A DNA stretch of 49,500 nt from Pseudomonadota bacterium (GCA_002747455.1 PDPG01000056.1:1-49500), one strand, 5' to 3'; positions 1 through 7,772 are shown, counted from the first letter of the stretch. Notes: generated by a model from the letters alone, not told the origin. A program made the numbers and translations.

Positions 1-161
1 CCTGTACCTGGCAGCATGAATATGACCATCTGGACGGGATTTTATTTCCGAACCGGGTGACGGATATGCAGTCGTTTTGTTCCTGGCAAGCGTTTCAGGC
101 ATTTCAGGCAGCGGCTTATGCCGAGCATGTGCAGCAGTTGGTGGAGGTGTGGGGGAGTTAA
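1..161 (+). CDS. def: Peptide deformylase, C-terminal part
   Basis: The window opens inside a reading frame that ends in TAA at 159-161. The first visible residues contain WQHEYDHLDGILFPNRV. HEYDH is the HExxH metal-binding motif III of peptide deformylase, which removes the N-formyl group from new proteins in the cytoplasm. The following LFPNRV and DMQSF stretch matches the usual C-terminal helix region. Only about 52 residues are visible, so the start and motifs I and II lie upstream. It could be a deformylase paralogue rather than the housekeeping copy, because fmt is not visible here. Confidence 0.8.
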   Translation, partial: CTWQHEYDHLDGILFPNRVTDMQSFCSWQAFQAFQAAAYAEHVQQLVEVWGS

Positions 162-238
162 TAATCGTCTATATCCAGAGGATAATTTGCTTCAATTGCC
201 CTACAATGAACGCCCATTGAACACATTATGGATGTCAT

Positions 239-1375
239 ATGCCAATCATTACACAGACATTTGATGCCGGTAATATTGAAGTCATCAATGCTGATTCGAC
301 CGATAATATCCAGCTAAGCATTAGCCCGGACAGCCACTCTGAATTTTACCAGTGGTTTTATTATCGCGTGTCAAATGTGCGGGATGTGCCTTTAACGATG
401 GTTATCCAAAATGCTGCGGGTGCCGCTTATGAAGGGGGTTGGGAGGGTTATCAGGCCTTAGCCTCCTACGATCAGGAAGACTGGTTTCGTGTGGATACCG
501 AGTACCACAACGGCCAACTGCATATCAGGCATACCCCACAAAGTGACGCGGTGTACTACGCGTACTTCACGCCTTATTCCTTAGCACGTCACCAGCAACT
601 GATTGCACAACTACAGTGCGCCCCTGATTGTTGTCTGACGGTGGTTGGTCAAAGTCTGCAAGGGCGTGATCTTGATGTGTTACGCATTGGCGAGGATGAC
701 GGTCACAAGAAAAAAGTCTGGTTAATTGCACGTCAACATCCCGGTGAGTCAATGGCTGAGTGGTTTGCTGAGGGCTTTTTGCTGCGCTTGCTGGATGAAG
801 ATGATGCCTTGTCCGAGTCGTTGTTGGCTCAATGTGTGTTTTACGTTGTGCCGAACATGAATCCTGATGGCAGCACGTTGGGGAATCTTCGCACTAATGC
901 GGCGGGTGTAAATCTCAACCGGGTCTGGGGCTTGGCAGATGCAGAAAGTTGCCCCGAGGTGTTCTATGTTCAGCGCGAGATGGAGCGAATTGGCTGTGAC
1001 TTATTCCTTGACATTCATGGCGATGAGACCCTACCGTGGAATTTTATCGCCGGACAGGAAGGCTTGCCGGTTGATGCCGCGATTCTTGAGGAAGAAGCCG
1101 CGTTTAAACGGTGTTTTGCAGCGATCAACCCTGACTTTCAAACCGAACACGGCTATCCGGCCAAAGAGTTTGACGACGAGGTTTCCATGACATTGGCGAG
1201 TAACTGGGCGGGACACTGCTTTAACATTGCTGCCATGACATTGGAAATGCCATTTAAAGACAATGCGGCACGTCCCGATCCCCGTGCAGGCTGGTCAGCA
1301 GAGCGTAGTATGCAGTTGGGAGCTTCCATTTTGTATCCGATTGCTCAGCATTTTATGAATAAGTCAGGCCGTTAA
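239..1375 (+). CDS. M14 family zinc carboxypeptidase, cytosolic (Nna1-like)
   Basis: A 378-residue protein with the bacterial cytosolic carboxypeptidase layout: an N-terminal beta-sandwich (about 1-115) followed by a zinc peptidase domain. Visible catalytic elements are HPGE (H167, E170), the third zinc ligand in LDIHGDE (H260) and the general base in TLEMPF (E336). NMNPDG and NLNR are typical substrate-pocket motifs of the family. There is no signal peptide, so it should act in the cytoplasm and trim C-terminal residues from peptides or proteins; the substrate is unknown. It is followed 28 bases later by a YqiA-like hydrolase, probably in the same transcript. Confidence 0.9.
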   Translation: MPIITQTFDAGNIEVINADSTDNIQLSISPDSHSEFYQWFYYRVSNVRDVPLTMVIQNAAGAAYEGGWEGYQALASYDQEDWFRVDTEYHNGQLHIRHTPQSDAVYYAYFTPYSLARHQQLIAQLQCAPDCCLTVVGQSLQGRDLDVLRIGEDDGHKKKVWLIARQHPGESMAEWFAEGFLLRLLDEDDALSESLLAQCVFYVVPNMNPDGSTLGNLRTNAAGVNLNRVWGLADAESCPEVFYVQREMERIGCDLFLDIHGDETLPWNFIAGQEGLPVDAAILEEEAAFKRCFAAINPDFQTEHGYPAKEFDDEVSMTLASNWAGHCFNIAAMTLEMPFKDNAARPDPRAGWSAERSMQLGASILYPIAQHFMNKSGR

Positions 1376-1403
1376 GTGTGCCGATCACCCAGAGGAACTT
1401 TCC

Positions 1404-1958
1404 ATGTTTTTAGTCATTCACGGCTTTACCTCCTCATCACAATCTCATAAGGCACAGGCCTTATTAAAATGGCTAAGCGAGCAGGGGCGTGAGGATGAGT
1501 GGGTTTGCCCCGATTTACCGATTGACCCGCTAGAAGCAATGCAACTGCTGAGCGATATTATTGAAAACGCAGACACACCGCCCAAACTGGTAGGCAGTTC
1601 GCTTGGCGGTTTTTATGCCACGGTATTGTCTGCAAAATACTCCCTAAAAGCCGTGTTAATCAATCCGGCGGTTCATGCCGGTCTGGTGTTGCGGCAGGCC
1701 GTTGGGCCACAAAAGGCTTGGCATTCCGAGCAAACCTATGAGTTCACACAAGCCCACGTAGACAGCTTAAATGCAATGGATTTGCTGGAACCTGCTGATC
1801 CTGACAAGCTCTTTCTCATGGTTGAGATGGCCGATGAAACCTTGGACTGGCAGCGAGCGGCCAGTTTTTACAGAGACTGCCATCAGTTGATTTTTCGTGG
1901 TGGTGATCACAGTTTTACCCGCTTTGAACAAGTGCTTCCCCTGATTGATGCTTTTTAA
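1404..1958 (+). CDS. YqiA/YcfP-like alpha/beta hydrolase (UPF0227)
   Basis: A 184-residue serine hydrolase of the compact YqiA type. It starts MFLVIHGFTSS (oxyanion-hole region), has the nucleophile elbow GSSLGG around residue 65-70 and the catalytic histidine in GGDHSF near the C-terminus. The length is normal for the family, and AGAGGAAC upstream serves as ribosome-binding site. E. coli YqiA is an esterase of uncertain physiological substrate, so only esterase/thioesterase activity can be predicted. It lies directly behind the M14 carboxypeptidase on the same strand. Confidence 0.85.
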   Translation: MFLVIHGFTSSSQSHKAQALLKWLSEQGREDEWVCPDLPIDPLEAMQLLSDIIENADTPPKLVGSSLGGFYATVLSAKYSLKAVLINPAVHAGLVLRQAVGPQKAWHSEQTYEFTQAHVDSLNAMDLLEPADPDKLFLMVEMADETLDWQRAASFYRDCHQLIFRGGDHSFTRFEQVLPLIDAF

Positions 1959-2065
1959 CAGGCATTGATAAGCGGATAAGCGTCAATTAAAAAGCTGCAT
2001 TTTCAGGACATTCCAAGTCAGTTATTTGTTATAGTCTGGTTTGATAATAAGGACGAGAGGTTGAA

Positions 2066-2890
2066 ATGAAAGAAGTAATGGTGACGGTAGATTCGTATGA
2101 ATCGTGCCAGCAGCGTGTTGAAATTGCCGCCAGCTATGCCAGTGAGATTGGGGCGCATTTGACTGGCTTGTTTGTAACCCCTGACATTAAATTTCCTGCC
2201 TACGTGAGCGGGGGAATAGTGGCGAAGGCCCGAAAGCAGCACGATGCAGAGTTTGAGGAACGTGCCGAGATTGCACGCAAGATATTCCACGATGCGGCTG
2301 AGAAGTTTGATGTTGGCGCGGGATTACTCGCGTTGCAGGGTGACTATAATGAAGTGATCACTGGTCACTCACGCTGTGCAGATTTGCTTGTCATGGGACA
2401 GGCGAAAAAAGATCAGGGAGAGACCGCTGGGCAGATTTATCCTGATAAAGTGATCTTGCAATCAGGTCGTCCGGTGTTGGTGACACCGTTTATCAAGTGT
2501 GACTCCCGTCAGCCAAAGCGAGTGGCCGTGGCGTGGGATGGCTCGCGCGAAGCCACCCGTGCATTGCATGACGCGATGCCGATTTTAAGACTGGCGAAAA
2601 CTGTGGAGCTGATTACAGTTGCGGAGCCACAAAGTGCCACTGCAAGATATGCTGATGTGGATTTGGTACTGGCTCAACTAGCGCGCCATGATGTCAATGC
2701 GAAAAGTTACCGCATTCCTGACAGTTCCATCGGTATTGGCAATTTATTATTAAACCGTGTGGTGGATTCTGCCGCTGATTTGTTAGTGACCGGTGCCTAT
2801 GGTCATACCCGCTTGCGTGAGCTAGTGATGGGTGGTGTCACACAAGAGTTGCTGGAGCATTGCAGTGTGCCGTTGTTGATGTCCCGATAA
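2066..2890 (+). CDS. Tandem-domain universal stress protein
   Basis: A 274-residue protein with two UspA folds. The first covers roughly residues 1-140. The second covers about 148-274 and ends in GAYGHTRLRELVMGGVT, the G-x2-G-x9-G type nucleotide-binding signature of the second domain. The first domain has a degenerate version (VMGQAKKDQG), so ATP binding is probably limited to domain 2. The start is supported by GGACGAGAGG upstream. Such proteins usually respond to starvation or oxidative stress; the specific role here is unknown. A decayed group II intron and cassette cluster begins right after its stop codon. Confidence 0.85.
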   Translation: MKEVMVTVDSYESCQQRVEIAASYASEIGAHLTGLFVTPDIKFPAYVSGGIVAKARKQHDAEFEERAEIARKIFHDAAEKFDVGAGLLALQGDYNEVITGHSRCADLLVMGQAKKDQGETAGQIYPDKVILQSGRPVLVTPFIKCDSRQPKRVAVAWDGSREATRALHDAMPILRLAKTVELITVAEPQSATARYADVDLVLAQLARHDVNAKSYRIPDSSIGIGNLLLNRVVDSAADLLVTGAYGHTRLRELVMGGVTQELLEHCSVPLLMSR

Positions 2891-2909
2891 GTTTTGGGAA
2901 TGGTGGCGT

Positions 2910-3024
2910 TCATCACTTCAGTGGAACACGCCTCAGCCGTACCACGCTAGGTGAGGCTGCCCTATGTGGGGTGCACACGCGGGGCATTGCGGGGGCTGGA
3001 GGCTAGGGACTTCCGGCTGCCCGA
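2910..3024 (+). mobile_element. 3' end of a decayed group II intron (domains V-VI)
   Basis: The plus strand carries GCCCTATGTGGGG, then GGGGCATTGCGG, then the hairpin GGGGGCTGGAGGCTAG...CGGCTGCCCGAT. This is the layout of domain V followed by domain VI and the 3' splice end of bacterial group II introns (…CTACCCGAT). The same tail is found in the two other remnants nearby at 3815 and 5192. No domain I or reverse transcriptase is left. The 3' splice junction falls at the stop codon of the neighbouring minus-strand cassette gene, as at 5192. The left border is approximate. Confidence 0.7.
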
Positions 3025-3567
3025 TTAGCTGATGTGTTGCCATAATACATTCCCAATTACGATAACAAGCATAGCTATTGACGGGTAAAAAGAAAGTGTA
3101 AATCCAAGAGCCCTTGATGGCGCTCCCTTTTTGTAGCCTATAAAAAATAGTATACGTCCCAAGCCAAAAGCGATGGCAGAAATTGGAACTACCGACAGCC
3201 AAGTGCTGGGCATTACGATTGACCAAGCACAGTAGACAAGCGAGGCGAGGAGCGTTTGCTCTAAAGTGTTTTGTAGTAGTGTTTGTAACAAACTTGCTTG
3301 CTTCGTATCGTTTCCTGACAGTCCTCCACCGTCGATGTCTTCTGGAGTGAAAAAGCGATGTTTAGCCAAGCGGCCAATGGAAATAGCTAAAAAAGTGGCG
3401 GGGATTAAACACCATAAAATCGCAACAGTTAATTTGTCGATAAAGTTCAGGCTATTTGTGTAGCCGAACGGATTCAGATACGACCCCAAGCCTATGATGC
3501 AGAGCGTTATAGACGCCCCAAGGAGCATTCCCCTCAATACGCCACTTTGTTTCTCAGTTAGCTTCAT
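3025..3567 (-). CDS. MAPEG-like membrane protein in an integron cassette
   Basis: A 180-residue protein with about four hydrophobic segments (residues about 10-30, 45-62, 100-118, 155-175). Between them is QNTLEQTLLASLVY, resembling the conserved N-x-x-E-x2 region of MAPEG (eicosanoid/glutathione metabolism) membrane proteins, and GRILFFIGYKKGAPSRALGF, resembling the later MAPEG R-x-x-Y segment. It should sit in the inner membrane; a glutathione-dependent activity is possible but cannot be shown. Single-gene setting, minus orientation, and attC-like sequence at both sides mark it as the last of three cassette genes. Its stop codon coincides with the intron 3' end. Confidence 0.7.
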   Translation of the reverse strand: MKLTEKQSGVLRGMLLGASITLCIIGLGSYLNPFGYTNSLNFIDKLTVAILWCLIPATFLAISIGRLAKHRFFTPEDIDGGGLSGNDTKQASLLQTLLQNTLEQTLLASLVYCAWSIVMPSTWLSVVPISAIAFGLGRILFFIGYKKGAPSRALGFTLSFYPSIAMLVIVIGNVLWQHIS

Positions 3568-3587
3568 GCACTTTCCGTAATTGATTG

Positions 3588-3641
3588 GCAGCCAACGCTG
3601 AGTTCACCTGCGAGTGCAACGAGTCCGGTGAAGCGACTTGT
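3588..3641 (-). other. attC recombination site, interrupted by an intron
   Basis: Read on the minus strand, this segment starts ACAAGTCGCTTCACCGGACT, continues CGTTGCACTCGCAGGTGAACT and ends CAGCGTTGGC. That is the imperfect inverted-repeat arrangement of integron attC sites, with TTCACCGGACT facing AGGTGAACT. Joining its ACAAGT end to the TTA beyond the intron restores TAACAAGT, the usual left end of such sites. The right core GTTGGCT departs from GTTRRRY at one position. It separates the nuclease cassette from the MAPEG cassette. Confidence 0.75.
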
Positions 3642-3815
3642 GTACGCCCAGCATGGGCACGAACTAATGAGGTGAAAGTCCTCTGTAGGAAGATCACCAT
3701 CCTTAGCGATTAATGCCGCTATTAGATGATAACTACTAGCGAATGGCAAGGGCCTAACCGCGAGATTGGGTCTGGAGTTTTACAGCTGAGGGTTAGAGAC
3801 CCTCGGCCACCCGAT
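3642..3815 (+). mobile_element. Decayed group II intron (domain I start joined to domain VI end), inside attC
   Basis: The 5' part GTACGCCCAGCATGGGC followed by GAGGTGAAAGTCCTCT is the characteristic start of domain I of bacterial group II introns. After about 130 bases it jumps to the domain VI tail, CTGAGGGTTAGAGACCCTCGG then CCCGAT. The whole remnant is only about 174 bases; a full-length intron with its protein is near 2 kb, so reverse transcriptase and domains II-V are gone. It is closely similar to the remnant at 4917-5192 and sits in the same position of an attC, antiparallel to the cassettes. The exact 5' base may be 3640 or 3642. Confidence 0.8.
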
Positions 3816-3831
3816 TATGTGATTTTTTCAC

Positions 3832-4833
3832 TCATCGATTGAAAGAACTTGGCAGTAGCCAACTCAAAACATTCAAAGCCCCATCAACATTCACCGGATC
3901 AAGAGGATATCTTTCTCTTGCTTTGAGCAGGTTTAAATATGCCGAAGGTTCCAAACTGAAAGTTTTGTTTTCTTTTCGGACATACGCTTTATAGCAAAAA
4001 CCGTTAGTTACTAAGACAACTTGACAAGATGGAAAATCTTCTGCATATCTTCGGGCTTGTTCTGGAGCATAGTCAAGCCCAGATGAAAAATCTTTCGTCT
4101 CAACGATTAATACACACTCCTTATTTTTACGCTTATAGGGTTTTGAAAAACATGCAATATCAACCCTTCCCTTGCTACAAGGAAGTTCAACTTTAATTTG
4201 TTGTTCAGACCATCCTAGTGCTAAAAGGAGAGGAGCAACCAAGAATGTTCTAGTTTCATGTTCGCGGACATCTTCCCACCGACAATTCGTATAATAGTAT
4301 TGGGCTAACAAGCGAATTTTGCGAAGTGTGTTTGTAAGATCATCTGCAGACGAAGGGCGCAAACCTTCATTTACAAGGTGCCTAAGGATTTGGTCGTCAT
4401 TTATGGGGTTAGTTTCTTCAGGTTCTGGATCGGGACTGTGCACTGGTAACAAAAGAAGATCATCAGCGATTTTCTGGTGCTTCGCTTGAGGAAGTTTGTG
4501 AATTGTTGCTCTCGTTAAACCATCTGTGGTTATTGGTTTCGGAGGGACATGCCAATTAACATAACAATATGCTGGTAAATCCCAACCATCAAAATCACGT
4601 AACCAAGATTTGTCTCCACAACCGTTTGCTTCTCCTTCTTTTTCTACCACTTCACCTGCAGCTAATATTTGGTATAAGCCATTTTTTATAACAACCACAT
4701 CACCCTTTCGAACTAGGCTCATTGTTTTTCTCTGAAGATCACCACCAACAAAAGCTACTCCAAACTTGATAAAATATTCTGAATAGTTTCGACCTGAAGA
4801 ACCAGCCGCTATTTGCCAATATGTTTTCGACAT
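3832..4833 (-). CDS. PD-(D/E)XK nuclease with N-terminal EVE/PUA-like domain, cassette-borne
   Basis: A 333-residue protein starting MSKTYWQIAAGSSGR, preceded by AGAGAGAACGA as ribosome-binding site. The frame stays open upstream, but there it only reads through intron and attC sequence. Residues 1-100 look like an EVE/PUA-type module that would recognise modified bases or RNA: YWQIAAG, then KGDVVVIKNG and a GEV strand. Residues about 190-290 resemble the N-terminal nuclease domain of type I restriction HsdR, with RVDIACF (D225) and LIVETKDF (E245, K247) forming the PD-(D/E)XK core. A modification-sensing restriction role is inferred from this architecture. It is the middle gene of the cassette cluster. 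Confidence 0.7.
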   Translation of the reverse strand: MSKTYWQIAAGSSGRNYSEYFIKFGVAFVGGDLQRKTMSLVRKGDVVVIKNGLYQILAAGEVVEKEGEANGCGDKSWLRDFDGWDLPAYCYVNWHVPPKPITTDGLTRATIHKLPQAKHQKIADDLLLLPVHSPDPEPEETNPINDDQILRHLVNEGLRPSSADDLTNTLRKIRLLAQYYYTNCRWEDVREHETRTFLVAPLLLALGWSEQQIKVELPCSKGRVDIACFSKPYKRKNKECVLIVETKDFSSGLDYAPEQARRYAEDFPSCQVVLVTNGFCYKAYVRKENKTFSLEPSAYLNLLKARERYPLDPVNVDGALNVLSWLLPSSFNR

Positions 4834-4860
4834 TTCGTTCTCTCTTACATTCTTTTTGTT

Positions 4861-4916
4861 GCACAACACCTGAATTAGGCTACGTCGCGCATGTGACGTC
4901 AGCTTGAATGACTTGT
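4861..4916 (-). other. attC recombination site, interrupted by an intron
   Basis: On the minus strand it reads ACAAGTCATTCAAGCTGACG, TCACATGCGCGACGT, AGCCTAATTCAGGTGTTGTGC. TTCAAGCTGACGTC pairs imperfectly with GACGTAGCCTAATTCAG, the palindrome layout of attC sites. Joining its left end to the TTAAATG beyond the intron gives ATTTAACAAGT, a full match to the RYYYAAC core. The right core GTTGTGC is a weak match to GTTRRRY. It belongs to the P-loop kinase cassette and separates it from the nuclease cassette. Confidence 0.75.
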
Positions 4917-5192
4917 GTACGCCTAGCATGGGCATGAACTAATGAGGTGAAAGTCCTCTGTAGGAAGATCACCATCCTTAGCGATTAATGCCGCTATTAG
5001 ATGATAACTAACAACGAATGGCAAGGGTTTAACCATGAAATTGGGGCCGCCAGTACTTGGCGTGGCTGGATCAATTATTTTGGTATTGCCAAAGGCTATC
5101 AACTCTGTGTTGATCTGGAGTGAAACGCCCTGTGTGGAGCCGCATGCAGGGTGTTGTGGGGGCTGAGGGTTAGAGACCCTCGGCTACCCGAT
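4917..5192 (+). mobile_element. Decayed group II intron with maturase remnant, inside attC
   Basis: About 276 bases. It starts GTACGCCTAGCATGGGC and GAGGTGAAAGTCCTCT (domain I), as in the copy at 3642. It then contains a plus-strand coding remnant at about 5050-5123 reading TWRGWINYFGIAKGYQL followed by a stop. That is the C-terminal maturase signature (GIIM domain) of group II intron proteins. Next come GCCCTGTGTGGAGCCGCATGC (domain V region) and the domain VI hairpin ending CCCGAT. The reverse transcriptase core and domains II-IV are missing, so it cannot move by itself. Its orientation is opposite to the cassettes. Confidence 0.85.
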
Positions 5193-5716
5193 TAAATGTT
5201 GTTTTGCTCACGGAGCGCACTCATCAACTGCTGAACTGCAGTCAATACTGTTTTTTGAGCTGTATCAATAACAATGCGCTCAGATTCCCATGGATGATAT
5301 TCACGGCTTTGGACTTGCTCCCACGTTGGCAGCTTTAGGTTGGGAACATCGGTACTTCTTGTCTCGACCCGATGCCTATGCTCTGATTTATCAGAACAGA
5401 TAATCTCAATATTGACGAAGTTTGCACCAGCATTTATTGCTACCTCGTTCCATTCTTTGCGAGTTAACCTAATGGGGTTACAGGAATCAGCTATAACACT
5501 ATTACCAAGTTTAAGATTATCCGAGGCCACCTTATATGAAAGCCTGTAGCCTTCTCCCTCAACCTTAAAATCACATAAATCCCTTATCGCTTGCTCAACA
5601 GTATCAATTCGTAAATAGGTGGCTCTTACAGCTTTTGCAAGTTCTTTCGCTATAGCTGATTTTCCAGTTCCCGGAAGCCCAGAAAATATGAAAAGTGTTG
5701 GTTTCATCGTAGACAT
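5192..5716 (-). CDS. P-loop kinase-like ATPase, cassette-borne
   Basis: A 174-residue single-domain protein of the AAA_33/zeta-toxin/kinase type. It begins TLFIFSGLPGTGKSAIAKEL, a Walker A motif at residues about 13-20. DSCNPIRLTRKEWNEVA lies near the middle, and an arginine-rich lid (SEHRHRVETRS) near residue 115 resembles small-molecule or tRNA kinases. The substrate cannot be predicted. Two ATG codons (5716 and 5707) are possible starts and neither has a clear Shine-Dalgarno; the first overlaps the cassette core site GTTAAATG. It is the first gene of the three-cassette array, next to the truncated glgC. Confidence 0.75.
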   Translation of the reverse strand: MSTMKPTLFIFSGLPGTGKSAIAKELAKAVRATYLRIDTVEQAIRDLCDFKVEGEGYRLSYKVASDNLKLGNSVIADSCNPIRLTRKEWNEVAINAGANFVNIEIICSDKSEHRHRVETRSTDVPNLKLPTWEQVQSREYHPWESERIVIDTAQKTVLTAVQQLMSALREQNNI

Positions 5717-5738
5717 TTAACAGTCTATTAAACAGACT
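5715..5738 (-). other. Cassette insertion junction (core site plus small palindrome)
   Basis: On the minus strand GTTAAAT (5721-5715) matches the GTTRRRY integron core perfectly and marks the 5' boundary of the kinase cassette. Immediately before it lies the palindrome AGTCT-N7-AGACT (5722-5738). Further upstream is the broken end of glgC. It may be a secondary (non-attI) integration site or the trace of a lost attC. Confidence 0.5.
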
Positions 5739-5753
5739 CACGGTCAATTGACC

Positions 5754-6029
5754 TCACATGCCGCCGGGGGAATGGGATTTGTATTGTGTAAGTACGCCAA
5801 TTTTACGCAGGCCGGAATTGAGGCAGTTTGATAGTGCAAAATCAATAATGCGGTACTTCCCGCCAAAGGGGACAGCCGGTTTTGCACGCCACTTGGTTAA
5901 ATCCTTCAGTCTTGAACCTTCACCACCCGCCAGTATTAATACCAGTGTATTTCGGGTTAATGCAGTGATCATCTTGGGTTCAACGTAATGCCTACGTAAA
6001 TCCCCCTCATCCTTTTGATGTCGTGACAT
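5754..6029 (-). pseudogene. glgC: glgC, N-terminal fragment of ADP-glucose pyrophosphorylase
   Basis: The start [11 protein letters not shown] is preceded by AAGGAGCGAGGA, 17 bases after the glk stop. Residues about 28-40 give [15 protein letters not shown], the nucleotide-sugar pyrophosphorylase signature, then [15 protein letters not shown] and [10 protein letters not shown]. All are diagnostic for GlgC, which makes ADP-glucose for glycogen synthesis. The normal protein is about 420 residues. Here it ends after about 91 with the unrelated PGGM, at the junction with the cassette cluster. The rest of the gene is nowhere in the window, so the locus is truncated and surely inactive. Confidence 0.9.
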
Positions 6030-6045
6030 TCCTCGCTCCTTGTTG

Positions 6046-7005
6046 CTAGTAACGGTAAGTTGCAGTCTCAATTGCCCCCTGTAAATTCATGCAGGCACTC
6101 GTGACCAAATAGATCGGCGTTTGCTGAACCAACTTACTCATGCGGCCTTTTTTTAGGCAGGCCTTGATGAAGTGATCTGACTGCATCCATTGTTGCAGTT
6201 CGCAAGCAACCCGTCCCCCGATGTAGATACCGCCCATTGGCCGGTACAGCAACGCCAGATTTCCAACATAGGCGCCATAGGTTGTGGCGAAAAGCTTTAG
6301 CGCACGCGCAGCAGCAGGGTCATCGCTTGCAGTCTGAGTCATCTTTGTAATACTCATATCGTGACACGCACCTAGATCACTCTGCTTGCAGTATGCGTAC
6401 AACTCCAACAGACCTTTATGGGACAGGATACGCTCATAAGAGACATGATTAAAGTGTTCCATCAGGTACTCCAGCAGCTCAATCTGTTCCTTATTGACCG
6501 GTGCGAAATCAACCTGCCCACCCTCACTGTCATTCTTGCTAAATACGTCTTGAGTATGATCCATCCACGCCATGCCCAAGCCATGTCCGGCTCCGGTCAC
6601 AACCCGGATGCCACGTTCGCGTTTAATGCCCTCATTCAGGGTAATCAAGTTCTCAGGAGGGGTTACTTCGATGCCACGTGCGGCCGCATCAAAGTCACTG
6701 ATAAGGGAAATCTCGTTGATGTAAAAATGCTGCTGCAGGCTTTCTGCATCCAGCTCCCACTGTGGGGACTGTAGCTGGCAATGACCTTCCTTTACCACAC
6801 CAGCCACGGAAATACACATGCGCTCAATCAATGCAGATGTCGCATCGGCATCGGATAAAAATCGTTCAATTAAGTAGCGGGGACTTAAAAAGTCGGCAGG
6901 TTGGTAGCGGGCTCTGAATAGCTCTTGGCGCGTGCCATCAATGGACACTTTCAGCAGCGCAATCTCTGCCTGCTCGTTATTAATATCGGCAGCTACAATT
7001 TTCAT
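6046..7005 (-). CDS. glk: Glucokinase, with degenerate phosphate-binding motif
   Basis: 319 residues from [12 protein letters not shown], near the usual 320 for the E. coli Glk family, which phosphorylates glucose with ATP in the cytoplasm. Family features are [14 protein letters not shown] (adenosine-binding loop), [11 protein letters not shown] (catalytic Asp retained) and EGGQVDFAP. Three positions deviate. The N-terminal DIGGT phosphate-1 motif reads DINNEQ, the ligand histidine of EGGH is Q, and the Asn before the catalytic Asp is S. Activity is therefore doubtful. It follows pgl and precedes the truncated glgC, so this is one minus-strand carbohydrate operon. The frame extends upstream without a better start. 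Confidence 0.8.
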   Translation of the reverse strand: MKIVAADINNEQAEIALLKVSIDGTRQELFRARYQPADFLSPRYLIERFLSDADATSALIERMCISVAGVVKEGHCQLQSPQWELDAESLQQHFYINEISLISDFDAAARGIEVTPPENLITLNEGIKRERGIRVVTGAGHGLGMAWMDHTQDVFSKNDSEGGQVDFAPVNKEQIELLEYLMEHFNHVSYERILSHKGLLELYAYCKQSDLGACHDMSITKMTQTASDDPAAARALKLFATTYGAYVGNLALLYRPMGGIYIGGRVACELQQWMQSDHFIKACLKKGRMSKLVQQTPIYLVTSACMNLQGAIETATYRY

Positions 7006-7067
7006 TATTCTTATGTCCCTAATTATTTTTAGTATTTGAGCGGGGCGTCTGCTCGCTGTAGCGGGTC

Positions 7068-7772
7068 TTACATATCTCCCACCCAAGCCTCTTTGTCACA
7101 ATATACCTGAGCTTGATGCGTTGATGTTATGGCGGTGACTGGCATGTCAATGCCACTAATCCAGTCGAGCACTCTGTTATGTTTGGCTCGCCCTGTGACT
7201 AAGATCAATATTTGCTCATTATTGCTGAGGCATTCTGAACTGAGGCTGACTCGTTCAGCCGGTGGCTTGGGTGCATTCAGCACAGGAAGCGCCAGTGGGC
7301 CTTTGGGGTGAATGTGTCCGGGGAAAAGGCTGGCGGTGTGGCCGTCTTCCCCCATGCCAAGTAACACCATGTCAAACTTTGCTACTTGGCGAAGCACTTT
7401 GTCATAAGCCTGTGCTGCGATCTCAGGGCCGTGTTCACTTGCAATAAAGTGGATGTTTTGTGCAGGAATTGGAACAGCATTTAGCAGGCACTCACTAGCC
7501 ATGACGCTATTCCGCTCAGCATTATCGGCGGGTAGGCAACGCTCATCACCAAGGTAGATATGCCAGTGTTGCCAGTCACTTGTTGACTTGGCCAGCAAGC
7601 GGTAAATTGCCTTTGGTGTTGTGCCACCTGCTAACACAATATGGAATGCGCCTCGTTCACGGATGGCTGTGTCTGCGGCGCTGAGAATATCTTGAGTTGC
7701 TTGCTCGGCAAGAAGGGTCGCGTTCTTAAACAGTCGCCAGCTTGGCTTGATCGTAGATGTACTGGAACTCAT
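7068..7772 (-). CDS. pgl: 6-phosphogluconolactonase
   Basis: 234 residues from MSSSTSTIKPSW, with GGGAA 7 bases upstream; an in-frame TTG at 7784 is a weaker start. FHIVLAGGTTPKAIYRLL, WHIYLGDERCLP, NSVMASECLL and MVLLGMGEDGHTASLFPG are the DevB/Pgl signatures. The enzyme hydrolyses 6-phosphogluconolactone in the oxidative pentose phosphate pathway. It heads the pgl-glk-glgC' cluster and is separated from glk by 62 bases. Confidence 0.92.
   Translation of the reverse strand: MSSSTSTIKPSWRLFKNATLLAEQATQDILSAADTAIRERGAFHIVLAGGTTPKAIYRLLAKSTSDWQHWHIYLGDERCLPADNAERNSVMASECLLNAVPIPAQNIHFIASEHGPEIAAQAYDKVLRQVAKFDMVLLGMGEDGHTASLFPGHIHPKGPLALPVLNAPKPPAERVSLSSECLSNNEQILILVTGRAKHNRVLDWISGIDMPVTAITSTHQAQVYCDKEAWVGDM

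Noticed and set aside
4834..4935. N-terminal extension of the cassette nuclease reading MPMLGVHKSFKLTS
   Set aside because: These codons translate intron and attC sequence; a good ribosome-binding site precedes the MSKTYW start at 4833.
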